From contig JXCB02000033.1 of the NCBI GenBank assembly GCA_000828075.3, forward strand, positions 753,126 to 817,125: a stretch of DNA of 64,000 nt, written 5' to 3'. A program made the position numbers and the translations under genes. This DNA is from Tolypothrix campylonemoides VB511288 (lineage in GTDB: Bacteria > Cyanobacteriota > Cyanobacteriia > Cyanobacteriales > Nostocaceae). The stretch's first letter is position 1. Every line of letters begins with the position of its first letter. Positions 56,633-64,000 of this stretch are shown here, piece after piece. A model generated the notes under the pieces. It was not told the DNA's origin. It ran no database searches and saw nothing but the letters and a program-made list of their open reading frames with translations.

Positions 56633-57089
56633 TTTGACGAATGTGCAAAGAGTTTTGGTGATGCAAGTCGGTAGTCGCCAAGACTTAATGCAAACGATTC
56701 CTGCACTCCAAAAGTTACGCGACCTGCTAGGAGATGCCACCATTACATTAATGGTTTCTCCATGTAGTAGCGAAATAAGTATAGAACTGCCTTGGGTAGA
56801 TGAAGTCTTTGTGTATGAGGGTGGTAACACATTTGTAGATGCTGAACGCGAATTGGCGTTAATATCCAAGCTTCGCCAAAGCGCTTTTGATTGTGCTGTC
56901 ATTTTCACGAATCCTAGAGAGTCACCTTATCCGCTAGCATATATCTGCTATTTGGCAGGAATTCCCATACGTATCGGTCAGTCGCAAGAGTTCGGCGGCG
57001 GCGTTCTTTCGGAATGGCTAAAGTTATCAGCAAAAGATTCTCACCCAGTAGACAAACACTTTTTGTTAATAAAGTCATTAGTCGTATGA
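56622..57089 (+). pseudogene. Truncated GT9 glycosyltransferase (N-terminal half only)
   Basis: 155 residues matching only the N-terminal Rossmann domain of GT9 (VLVMQVGSRQDLMQTIPALQ, then LPWVDEVFVYEGGNTFVDAE). The family is normally about 330-390 residues, so the donor-binding half is missing. The stop lies 31 bp before a 268-bp inverted-repeat element, and no C-terminal GT9 sequence is seen beyond it. Probably a gene cut short by deletion or insertion. An N-domain-only protein would not be catalytic. Confidence 0.8.
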
Positions 57090-57119
57090 AATCCGTTTGT
57101 TTACTTATGGTATCTGCAA

Positions 57120-57387
57120 AACCTCACCCCTCTCTCCTTGTAAAGGCTATGCGTTACCCGGAACTTTCTTAACAATCTTAAAACCCTTGCCTTATAAGCG
57201 TTACAAGGCTTGCATTTTCTCCCATACTTGACAAAGAAGCCCTTACTCTTCTCAAGAAAAACTTGATTTTATTGAGAATGGAAAACGTAGTTTTGAGGCT
57301 TTGGTGTTGGGAGAGCGATCGCTCTCTCAAATGTTAAGAAAGATCCGGGTAATGGATAGGTAAAGGAGAGGGGTAGGGGTGAGGTTT
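57120..57387. mobile_element. 268-bp element with long inverted ends
   Basis: AAACCTCACCCCT (57120-57132) and AGGGGTGAGGTTT (57375-57387) are inverted; inward, GTTACCCGGAACTTTCTTAACA pairs with TGTTAAGAAAGATCCGGGTAA. About 60 bp at each end pair imperfectly. Interior has a HIP1 palindrome (GAGAGCGATCGCTCTC). Non-coding. Confidence 0.75.
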
Positions 57388-57470
57388 GTCAGGTATGGAT
57401 TAGTAAGTGATTAACCGGATTAGATATCATTTGTTGTTTTGTGCGAAAGATTAATGACTCATAATTATGA

Positions 57471-58445
57471 ATGACTATGAAACCATTGCGTATCCTCACC
57501 TGGCATATCCACGGTAGCTATCTCCACTACTTAACACAGAGTCACCATCACTTTTATTTGCCTGTCAAACCAGAACGACCAGAAGGTTATGGCGGTCGCT
57601 TGGGTGGTTTTCCTTGGTCAGATAATGTTCATGATGTTTCTGCACAGGAAGTCAGGAATCTCCAGTTTGACTGTATTTTGTTTCAGTCGCGTAAGAACTA
57701 TCTTGAAGACCAATACGAAATTCTCTCTGAATCACAGCGACGATTACCGCGTATTTACTTAGAACATGATCCACCACGGGAACACCCAACAGATACACAG
57801 CATATTGTAGATGACCCGGATGTGCTGCTGGTTCATGTGACGCATTTTAACCAACTTATGTGGAATAGTGGTCGCACTCCGACTCGTGTGATTGAACATG
57901 GAGTCATGATACCCGATGATGTTCGCTACACAGGTGAACTGGAACGGGGACTGGTGGTAGTGAATGGTTTGCGATCGCGCGGTCGTCGTTTGGGTGTAGA
58001 TGTATTTGAACGTGTCCGCCAAGAAATTCCTCTGGACTTGGTTGGTATGGGTGCAGAAAAACTCGATGGACTCGGCGAAATACCACATCATCAATTACCA
58101 GCATTTGCTTCACGCTACCGCTTTTTCTTTAATCCCATCCGCTACACCAGCTTAGGACTTGCTGTATGCGAAGCAATGATGGTGGGTTTGCCAATCATTG
58201 GACTCGCAACGACAGAAATGGTCACAGTAGTAGAAAAGGGAGTTTCTGGCTACGTCGATACCGATATTAACAAGCTCATTGACAAAATGCACCAACTTTT
58301 AAACAGCCAAACTCATGCACAAAAGTTGAGTCAAGGTGCAATAGCAACAGCGCAAAAACGCTTTAACATCCAAAGATTTTCTCAGGACTGGGACAAAGCA
58401 TTTCAATCAGTCATTAGTCCTTTGTCTTCTGTTCTTAGCAAATGA
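57471..58445 (+). CDS. Glycosyltransferase, GT4-like
   Basis: 324 residues with the two-domain layout of GT-B enzymes. The C-terminal donor site is NPIRYTSLGLAVCEAMMVGL followed by PIIGLATTEMV, the EX7E-like region of family GT4; EHGVMIPDDVRYTG is the hinge. The N-terminal part (ILTWHIHGSYLHYLTQSHHH) is characteristic of a group common in cyanobacterial heptose clusters. Likely acts at the cytoplasmic face of the membrane. Start is MTMKPL at 57471 or MKPL two codons later. A TGACTAA array separates it from the next gene. Confidence 0.85.
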   Translation: MTMKPLRILTWHIHGSYLHYLTQSHHHFYLPVKPERPEGYGGRLGGFPWSDNVHDVSAQEVRNLQFDCILFQSRKNYLEDQYEILSESQRRLPRIYLEHDPPREHPTDTQHIVDDPDVLLVHVTHFNQLMWNSGRTPTRVIEHGVMIPDDVRYTGELERGLVVVNGLRSRGRRLGVDVFERVRQEIPLDLVGMGAEKLDGLGEIPHHQLPAFASRYRFFFNPIRYTSLGLAVCEAMMVGLPIIGLATTEMVTVVEKGVSGYVDTDINKLIDKMHQLLNSQTHAQKLSQGAIATAQKRFNIQRFSQDWDKAFQSVISPLSSVLSK

Positions 58446-58446
58446 A

Positions 58447-58490
58447 TAATGACTAATGACTAATGACTAATGACTAATGACTAATGACTA
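58447..58490. repeat. TGACTAA heptamer array overlapping a start codon
   Basis: Six perfect TGACTAA units. The last ATG of the array (58484) is the start codon of the following gene, and the array occupies the place of its ribosome-binding site. Confidence 0.95.
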
Positions 58491-60451
58491 AATCAATTGC
58501 CTTAATTAGCGAACACGCTTCACCGCTTGGTACCTTTGGGGGTGCAGATAGTGGCGGTCAAAATGTGTATGTAGGACAGATAGCAAAACATCTGGCTATT
58601 GCTGGGTACAAAGTTGATGTTTTTACACGGCGGGATAGTCAAGAATTGCCAGAAATCATTCAATGGATAGATGGCGTTAGGATTATTAATGTGCCTGCTG
58701 GTCTTCCTACATACATCCGTAAAGAAGATATGTTGCCGTATATGGAAGAGTTTACGGCATATGTTCTAAATTTTTGTCAAAATCCTTGGTCTTTTCAAAG
58801 TAAAGCGCACAAAAAGTACGACTTGATACACGCAAATTTCTGGATGTCAGCATTGGTGGCGGCAGAAATTAAGCAAGTGTTGGGGATTCCTTTTGTTGTG
58901 ACTTTTCATGCTCTTGGTCGTGTGCGCCGCTTTTGGCAAGGAGAGGCGGACGAATTTCCTGATGAGCGATTTATTATTGAAGACCGCATCGTTGCCGAAG
59001 CTGATCATATCATCGCTGAGTGTCCGCAGGATGAGGAAGATTTGCTGCGTCTGTATCATGCCAAAAAAGAGAAAATCACCATTATTCCTTGTGGTTTTGA
59101 TGCAAGTGAGTTTTGGCAAGTTGATAAAACTAAGGCTCGTAAAACGCTTGGTTTACCACCTGATGAACGTCTCATTCTCCAGTTAGGACGTTTGGTACCT
59201 CGAAAGGGTGTTGATACAGTCATTCGTGCCTTTGGGCGTCTTCTGCAACAGTATGATATCCAAGCAAGACTCTTGATTGTAGGCGGTGAATCAGAAGAAC
59301 CAGATCCCCACTTGACACCAGAAATCGCTCGTTTGCAAACTATTGCAATAGAAGAAGGCGTTGAGTCGCAAGTGACATTTGTTGGACGCCGCAGCCGCGA
59401 AATGGTTAAATATTACTACTGTGCTGCTGATGTTTTCGTGACAACGCCTTGGTATGAACCGTTTGGCATCACACCTTTAGAAGCGATGGCTTGTGGAACG
59501 CCTGTGATTGGTTCTCATGTCGGTGGTATTAAATATACCGTAAAAGACAGTGAAACTGGGTATCTTGTACCGCCAAATCAGCCAGAGGCGATCGCCGAAC
59601 GCATTGCCTATCTCTACAAAAATCCTGAAGTACACAAGCGTTTAAGCCACAACGCAATACAACGCGTCAATCACCTGTTTACCTGGCAAAAGGTAACAAA
59701 TTCAGTTGCATCGCTGTATGAGAAAGTCTTGAAAGACAAGCAGAAACCAATTTTTCTTTCTCCCCCTGCTTTCCCTACTCCTGTTGTTTCCTCTTCGCTG
59801 ACTTTTGTTGATGACAGTTTTGCAGCAGCAATAGCGGCGATGGAAAAATCCCGACAAACTTTGAAAAGTGCCATTGTTGAAGCAGCGGAGGCGCTGTTCA
59901 CTTGTTTTGCTTTGGGTGGTAAAGTGCTTGTTTGTGGTAATGGTGGTAGTGCGGCGGATGCGCAACATTTTGCAGCAGAATTTGTTGGTAAGTTACGCTG
60001 CTCAAAACGTGCAGGACTTCCAGTTATGGCGCTAAGTGCTGATACTGCTTTTTTAACTGCTTGGGCGAATGATGCTGGGTACGAGTATGTTTTTTCCCGA
60101 CAGGTAGAAACATTTGCTCAAAGCGGAGATTTATTACTTGGTATTAGTACAAGTGGGCGATCGCCCAATATGATCGAAGCGTTTAAAACTGCTCGTCATT
60201 GCCACATCAATACTATTGCTTTAGTTGGCGGTGACGGTGGGGAATTATTGCCACTAGCAGATTTAGCAGTTGTTGTCCCAGCAACTGATACCCAACGTAT
60301 TCAGGAAGTACAACACCTGGTACTGCATCTTTTGTGTGAACTAGTTGAGAAACGAGTTGGGAAAAAAGAGGAAGGCGAGAGGGGGAGAGTAGGAGAGTGG
60401 GAGAGACAAAGAGTACCCAATGGAAACCATCAGTTCTATCAACTCGGGTAA
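58484..60451 (+). CDS. Fusion of GT4 glycosyltransferase and GmhA-type phosphoheptose isomerase
   Basis: 655 residues. Residues 1-420 are a GT4 glycosyltransferase (SPLGTFGGADSGGQNVYVGQ at the N-terminus; PWYEPFGITPLEAMACGTPV in the donor site). Residues 440-635 are an SIS domain of the GmhA type: LVCGNGGSAADAQHFAAEFV and GISTSGRSPNMIEAFKTA, which in E. coli converts sedoheptulose 7-phosphate to heptose 7-phosphate. Linkage of isomerase and transferase in one chain fits the heptose cluster. The last 30 residues are glycine, glutamate and arginine-rich and encoded by GAGAGG-type repeats, so the tail is probably not functional. The ATG is supplied by a heptamer array. Follows the GT4-like gene directly. 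Confidence 0.9.
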   Translation: MTKSIALISEHASPLGTFGGADSGGQNVYVGQIAKHLAIAGYKVDVFTRRDSQELPEIIQWIDGVRIINVPAGLPTYIRKEDMLPYMEEFTAYVLNFCQNPWSFQSKAHKKYDLIHANFWMSALVAAEIKQVLGIPFVVTFHALGRVRRFWQGEADEFPDERFIIEDRIVAEADHIIAECPQDEEDLLRLYHAKKEKITIIPCGFDASEFWQVDKTKARKTLGLPPDERLILQLGRLVPRKGVDTVIRAFGRLLQQYDIQARLLIVGGESEEPDPHLTPEIARLQTIAIEEGVESQVTFVGRRSREMVKYYYCAADVFVTTPWYEPFGITPLEAMACGTPVIGSHVGGIKYTVKDSETGYLVPPNQPEAIAERIAYLYKNPEVHKRLSHNAIQRVNHLFTWQKVTNSVASLYEKVLKDKQKPIFLSPPAFPTPVVSSSLTFVDDSFAAAIAAMEKSRQTLKSAIVEAAEALFTCFALGGKVLVCGNGGSAADAQHFAAEFVGKLRCSKRAGLPVMALSADTAFLTAWANDAGYEYVFSRQVETFAQSGDLLLGISTSGRSPNMIEAFKTARHCHINTIALVGGDGGELLPLADLAVVVPATDTQRIQEVQHLVLHLLCELVEKRVGKKEEGERGRVGEWERQRVPNGNHQFYQLG

Positions 60452-60455
60452 TACC

Positions 60456-60509
60456 GTAGTGAGGGCTTTAGTCCTCTCGTAACGTAGCAACGACTAAAGT
60501 CCTCACTAC
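60456..60509. repeat. Hairpin repeat between GT-GmhA and SDR genes
   Basis: GTAGTGAGGGCTTTAGTC (60456-60473) pairs with GACTAAAGTCCTCACTAC (60492-60509) with one bulge. Possible attenuator or REP-like element inside the operon. Confidence 0.8.
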
Positions 60510-60540
60510 AAAAATTAATTGAAAGGAGAAAACATAAACA

Positions 60541-61266
60541 ATGGAAGAACTCAAAGGCAAAGTCGTATTAGTTACAGGCGGCGGACGTGGACTTGGTGAA
60601 GCTATCAGTCACACATTATCATCAGCAGGTGCAAGTGTCGTCGTTGCAGATATTCGAGACGACTTAGCACATAAAGTGAGTGGAGAAATTCAAGCCAATG
60701 GCTTTCAAGCACTGCCCTTAGTGTTAGATATTACCAGCGAAGAACAAGCTCAAACAGCGATCGACAAGATTATCTCCCAATACGGACGCTTAGATGCTCT
60801 GATTAACAATGCTGGTACAGATATCACCGTTTCAATCGAGGAACTTGCTATCAAAGATTGGGATAGAATTCTTGCTGTTAACTTACGCGCTCCCTTTATT
60901 TTGTCAAAATTCGTTCTACCTGTCATGAAACAACAGGGTAGCGGTCATATTATTAACATTGCTTCCACCGCATCAAAGCGAGCGTGGGCAAATGCTTCAG
61001 CTTACCATGCCAGTAAATGGGGATTGTTGGGCTTTAGTCACGCCTTGCATGTAGAAGCGCGTCCTTATAATATCAAAGTGACAGCTTTAGTTGCAGGTGG
61101 GATGCAAACGCCATTTTTGCTAGACCGTTTCCCTGATATCGATGTCAGCAAGTTGCAAGATCCCAAGAATGTAGCTGCAACAATTCGATTTTTGCTATCT
61201 ACGCCAGAGGGAACTGTTATTCCTGAAATGACAGTTCTACCACTGGGCGAGACTTCTTGGCCGTAA
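60541..61266 (+). CDS. Short-chain dehydrogenase/reductase in the heptose cluster
   Basis: 241 residues, classical SDR: VVLVTGGGRGLGEAIS, ALINNAGTDIT, serine in HIINIASTAS and the YXXXK pair in SAYHASKWGLLGFSHAL. AAAGGAG lies 13 nt ahead of the start. The final VIPEMTVLPLGETSWP is short, without the usual substrate loop. It is probably transcribed with the neighbouring sugar genes and may act on a sugar or fatty-acyl intermediate of the glycan; the substrate is unknown. Confidence 0.9.
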   Translation: MEELKGKVVLVTGGGRGLGEAISHTLSSAGASVVVADIRDDLAHKVSGEIQANGFQALPLVLDITSEEQAQTAIDKIISQYGRLDALINNAGTDITVSIEELAIKDWDRILAVNLRAPFILSKFVLPVMKQQGSGHIINIASTASKRAWANASAYHASKWGLLGFSHALHVEARPYNIKVTALVAGGMQTPFLLDRFPDIDVSKLQDPKNVAATIRFLLSTPEGTVIPEMTVLPLGETSWP

Positions 61267-61307
61267 TGACGAGATGGGGTATTCAGGTTTGAGATTCAAA
61301 AATTCAC

Positions 61308-61553
61308 GCACGAGGTTTCAAGACTCGCGCACGAGGTTTCAAGACTCGCGCATGAGTTTCCAAGACTCACGCACGAGGTTTCAAGACTCGCGCATGAGTT
61401 TCCAAGACTCGCGCACGAGGTTTCATGACTCGCGCATGAGTTTCCAAGACTCACGCATGAGTTTCCAAGACTCACGCATGAGGTTTCAAGACTCACGCAT
61501 GAGGTTTCAAGACTTGCGCATGAGGTTTCAAGACTCACGCACGAGGTTTCAAG
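61308..61553. repeat. 21-bp tandem repeat, about 11.7 copies
   Basis: The unit GCACGAGGTTTCAAGACTCGC (variants GCATGAGTTTCCAAGACTCAC) repeats eleven full times from 61308 and partly a twelfth. As 21 is a multiple of 3, both strands stay open: plus strand gives RFQDSR(T/M) units. Not thought to be a real protein, although an ATG at 61274 would allow 94 residues. Confidence 0.95.
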
Positions 61554-61582
61554 CTTGATAAATGAGGTTTGGCGCTTGAGTG

Positions 61583-62197
61583 ATGATAATGCGAGCAGTG
61601 TTTCTGGATAAAGACGGGACTTTAATTGAGGATGTGCCGTATAATGTTGACCCGCAACAAATTAAGCTAGCGTCTGGTGCGATTGAGGGATTGTTATCCC
61701 TCCAAGAAGCTGGGTACAAGTTGATTGTGATTACCAACCAGTCGGGTGTGGCGCGGGGGTATTTTCCCGAATCTGCGCTTGTGGGGGTGGAGGAACGATT
61801 GTGTCAACTTTTAGCAGCAGAAGGTATCTACCTAGCTGGTTTTTATTACTGTCCCCATCACCCGGATGGAGTCGTGCGAGAATTTGCACTTGTTTGTGAC
61901 TGTCGCAAACCTGCACCAGGTTTACTTCTACGTGCGGCTGGTGAACACAACATCGATTTGCGTTCATCTTGGTTTATTGGCGACATTCTCAATGATGTGG
62001 AAGCTGGACATTGTGCTGGGTGTAAAACGGTTTTGCTTGATAATGGCAATGAGACTAAATGGGAATTCTCTGCACAGAGAACACCAGATTTTATTGTTAC
62101 CGACCTCATGGAAGCGGCACAAGTGATCTTATCTACTGATGGAAATCCCGTTAGTAGGGGCACGGCAATGCCGTACCCCTACTCAGGAGGACGCTAG
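61583..62197 (+). CDS. gmhB: D-glycero-D-manno-heptose-1,7-bisphosphate 7-phosphatase
   Basis: 204 residues (ATG 61583; ATG 61589 or GTG 61580 also possible) of the HAD superfamily. It removes the 7-phosphate from heptose 1,7-bisphosphate. The motif AVFLDKDGTLIED holds the catalytic aspartates; ITNQSGVARGYF is motif II; the zinc site is seen in CPHHPDG and CDCRKPAPG; the last motif is FIGDILNDVEAG. The last 15 residues (GNPVSRGTAMPYPYSGG) are encoded by a GTAGGGGCACGGCA/TGCCGTACCCCTAC hairpin repeat and are probably non-native. Its stop overlaps the next GTG by one base, coupling translation to hldE. Confidence 0.93.
   Translation: MIMRAVFLDKDGTLIEDVPYNVDPQQIKLASGAIEGLLSLQEAGYKLIVITNQSGVARGYFPESALVGVEERLCQLLAAEGIYLAGFYYCPHHPDGVVREFALVCDCRKPAPGLLLRAAGEHNIDLRSSWFIGDILNDVEAGHCAGCKTVLLDNGNETKWEFSAQRTPDFIVTDLMEAAQVILSTDGNPVSRGTAMPYPYSGGR
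62154..62182. repeat. Hairpin repeat at the 3' end of gmhB
   Basis: GTAGGGGCACGGCA / TGCCGTACCCCTAC with one mismatch. It encodes the last residues of GmhB. Confidence 0.8.
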
Positions 62198-63780
62198 TGA
62201 AACCTGAGTTGACAAAGCTGTTGGATGCGATCGCTCGTCTTCATGTCATCGTTATAGGTGAAGCGATGTTGGATGGCTACTTAGAAGGATTTAGTAATCG
62301 CCTTTGTCCAGAAGCGACCGTGCCAGTTGTTACTCTGACAAATCGCTTATATGTTCCCGGAGGTGCTGCTAATACTGCTGTCAATGTCCGTAGTCTCAAA
62401 GCAAATGTGACATTTTTATCAGTAATTGGTGATGATTGGGAGGGTTCGCAACTACAGCAAGCACTTTCAGAACGTGGCGTTTCCACAAAACACATTCTCA
62501 AAGCCTCAAATAGACAAACGCTTAGCAAGCAGCGAGTGATAACAGCGTCGCAAATGGTAGTAAGATTTGATTCTGGCACCACCGATGCCATTGACGCTGA
62601 CAGCGAGCAAGCGCTGATTGACAAACTGGAGCTTTTATTTCCACAATGCGATGCCGTGATTGTCTCAGATTACGGTTATGGAATTTTGACACAAAGAGTG
62701 ATTGATGCAATAGCACAACTTCAGCGAATCTTTCCTCGCGTTCTTGTCGTTGACTCTAAAAACCTCACCGCCTACCGTCACCTTAACGTCACCGCAGTTA
62801 AACCGAACTACAAGCAAGCAGTGCAGTTGCTGGCGATCGCTTCCTTAAAAAGTAACGGGGGGATCTCTCGTGCAGAACAAATCAAACCTTACGGCGAAAA
62901 ACTTCTTAACCTTACAGGTGCGAAAATAGCTGCTGTCACCTTAGATACAGAAGGTGCAATGATTTTCGAGCGAGATTCCCAACCATACCGCACCTATGCC
63001 CAACCTACCGCCGAATCCCGTACCTCAGGGGCAGGAGATACCTATAGTAGCGCCCTCACCCTTGCCTTAGCATCTGGTGCTACAACACCACTAGCTGCCG
63101 ATTTCGCCGCCGCCGCCGCTGCTGTCGTTGTGCAAAAAGAAGGAACCAGCGCCTGTTCTACTGAGGAACTGCGTGAATTTCTTTCCAAACTAGAGGAAAA
63201 CACACAAGACAACAGAGAAAATACCTCCTCATCTCCCTCACTCCCTCCCTCCCTCCCTCTCTCCCTCCCTCTCTCCCTCTCTCCCGAAAAATACATCCCC
63301 GACACCAACCAACTTGCAACCCTTGTCACCTCTTACCGTCGCACTGGACATAAAATAGTTTTCACCAACGGTTGCTTTGACATCCTCCATGCTGGACACG
63401 TTTCCTATCTCAATCGTGCTAAAGCATTGGGTGACATACTGATTATTGGCGTTAACTCCGACGACAGCATCCGCCGTATCAAAGGTGCAAATCGCCCGAT
63501 CAACCCTTTGGAAGATCGTATCCAAGTTCTGGGCGGACTAGGTTGTGTTGATTATCTCGTTGCTTTTAACGAAGACACCCCAATCGACCTGATCCGCTTA
63601 GTTCAACCTGATGTCTACGTCAAAGGCGGCGACTACACCAAAGAAACTCTACCAGAAACACCTGTGGTAGAACAATACGGCGGTGTCGTTGAACTTTTGC
63701 CCTTTGTGGAAAACCGTTCTACCACTCGTATAATCGAGCGTATTGCTAGGCAGAAGAATGAGGAAGCTTTTGACTTTTGA
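62197..63780 (+). CDS. hldE: Bifunctional heptose-7-phosphate kinase / heptose-1-phosphate adenylyltransferase
   Basis: 527 residues (E. coli HldE is 477). Domain I (1-320) is a PfkB-type kinase: VIGEAMLDGYLEGFSNRLCP, PGGAANTAVNV, and ATP-site SRTSGAGDTYSSALTLALAS. Domain II (about 385-510) is the nucleotidyltransferase: VFTNGCFDILHAGHVSYLNR. Between them, residues about 345-365 are Ser/Pro/Leu-rich and come from a CTCCCTCC repeat. Starts with GTG, overlapping gmhB. It phosphorylates heptose 7-phosphate at C1 and, after GmhB, transfers AMP to give ADP-heptose. The stop codon is inside a TTTTGAC array. Confidence 0.95.
   Translation: MKPELTKLLDAIARLHVIVIGEAMLDGYLEGFSNRLCPEATVPVVTLTNRLYVPGGAANTAVNVRSLKANVTFLSVIGDDWEGSQLQQALSERGVSTKHILKASNRQTLSKQRVITASQMVVRFDSGTTDAIDADSEQALIDKLELLFPQCDAVIVSDYGYGILTQRVIDAIAQLQRIFPRVLVVDSKNLTAYRHLNVTAVKPNYKQAVQLLAIASLKSNGGISRAEQIKPYGEKLLNLTGAKIAAVTLDTEGAMIFERDSQPYRTYAQPTAESRTSGAGDTYSSALTLALASGATTPLAADFAAAAAAVVVQKEGTSACSTEELREFLSKLEENTQDNRENTSSSPSLPPSLPLSLPLSLSPEKYIPDTNQLATLVTSYRRTGHKIVFTNGCFDILHAGHVSYLNRAKALGDILIIGVNSDDSIRRIKGANRPINPLEDRIQVLGGLGCVDYLVAFNEDTPIDLIRLVQPDVYVKGGDYTKETLPETPVVEQYGGVVELLPFVENRSTTRIIERIARQKNEEAFDF
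63235..63285. repeat. CTCCCT repeat inside the hldE linker
   Basis: About 50 bp of CTCCCTCC/CTCTCTCC units encoding SPSLPPSLPLSLPLSLS in frame. Confidence 0.9.
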
Positions 63781-63806
63781 CTTTTGACTTTTGACTTTTG
63801 ACTTTT
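63768..63806. repeat. TTTTGAC heptamer array overlapping the hldE stop codon
   Basis: Five perfect TTTTGAC units; the first supplies the last FDF residues and the second, read in frame, the TGA of hldE. Confidence 0.9.
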
Positions 63807-63811
63807 AACAA

Positions 63812-64000
63812 ATGACTACTTGGAACACTGCTGAAAACATCCTGTGCATCCGACTCGACACAATTGGCGATGTGTTGATGACGACACCAGCCATTCACGC
63901 CTTAAAAGCATCACATCCCAACCGTCGAATTACGCTGCTTACTTCCTCTGCGGGTGCATCCACTGCTTCACTCGTCCCAGATGTTGATGAAGTGATTGTC
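63812..64000 (+). CDS. Glycosyltransferase family 9 (heptosyltransferase), 5' part
   Basis: The frame opens at the ATG 63812, directly after the heptamer array, and runs past the window end. The visible 63 residues, with ILCIRLDTIGDVLMTTPAIH and the region ALKASHPNRRITLLTSSAGA, are the GT9 N-terminus. It is the second probable heptosyltransferase of the cluster with an intact start, and could use the ADP-heptose made by GmhA-GmhB-HldE. The full length is unknown. Confidence 0.88.
   Translation, partial: MTTWNTAENILCIRLDTIGDVLMTTPAIHALKASHPNRRITLLTSSAGASTASLVPDVDEVIV

Noticed and set aside
61274-61558. Plus-strand ORF of 94 residues made of RFQDSR units
   Set aside because: Both strands are open because the repeat is 21 bp long; there is no ribosome-binding site and no unique sequence. 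Kept as a repeat, with coding as an open question.

Overview
The window is chromosomal DNA from a filamentous, probably heterocyst-forming (Nostocales-type) cyanobacterium. The evidence is a psbA gene for photosystem II D1, a small high-light-inducible protein, a cyanobacteriochrome kinase with an Rcp1-like regulator, a cyanobacterial RRM protein, many HIP1 octamers (GCGATCGC) and many short tandem heptamer arrays (CCCTAAT, TTTTGAC, TGACTAA, CTCCCAC types) of the sort seen in Nostoc relatives. Genus cannot be decided from the sequence. No rRNA, tRNA or CRISPR array was seen.

Layout. 1-8.4 kb is a minus-strand signalling cluster: a GAF/PAS hybrid kinase, a cyanobacteriochrome hybrid kinase, an Rcp1-like response regulator, and a second hybrid kinase cut by the window edge. 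9-16.5 kb holds moaE, a small membrane protein, a DUF2103-like gene, clpS, a secreted FAD oxidoreductase and a secreted esterase, separated by repeat-rich spacers. 16.6-21.7 kb is a plus-strand cassette of a DUF5132-like protein, a P-type cation ATPase and a divergent MetK. 21.7-28.9 kb contains an LD-carboxypeptidase, small unknown proteins, an amine-oxidase-type flavoenzyme, an ADP-ribosylglycohydrolase and recR. 29.2-31.6 kb is a PD-(D/E)XK nuclease gene split by one in-frame stop. 32-37.9 kb has a Uma2 nuclease, psbA (E130 form), a HIT protein, comM, a GST, and a frameshifted SMR-type transporter divergent from a TetR regulator. 38-45 kb has an IS110 remnant, a two-gene membrane cluster, a DJ-1/PfpI protein, a comM 3' end copy, a TAXI binding protein, an SDR and a PucR-type regulator. 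45-49.2 kb has an RRM protein, a hidden Hlip, recQ and small proteins. 49.2-54.5 kb contains a 258-bp tandem duplication and then a cupin-like gene beside a GH31 enzyme that looks like an alpha-1,4-glucan lyase. 55.5-64 kb is a plus-strand heptose/glycan cluster: two GT9 genes (one truncated), a GT4-like gene, a GT4-GmhA fusion, an SDR, gmhB, hldE and the start of another GT9.

How genes work together. The kinase cluster plausibly senses light and passes phosphate to the Rcp1-like protein. The distal operon supplies the steps from sedoheptulose 7-phosphate to an ADP-heptose (isomerase domain, kinase/adenylyltransferase, phosphatase) plus the transferases that would use it. The glucan lyase and the cupin may form a short anhydrofructose route from glycogen; this is inference.

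The most unusual items are the lyase/cupin pair, the stop-interrupted nuclease, the MetK paralogue lacking two active-site aspartates, the small ORF sitting between inverted repeats at 14.2 kb, the 258-bp duplication, and repeats that supply start codons, stop codons, linkers and C-termini of genes.
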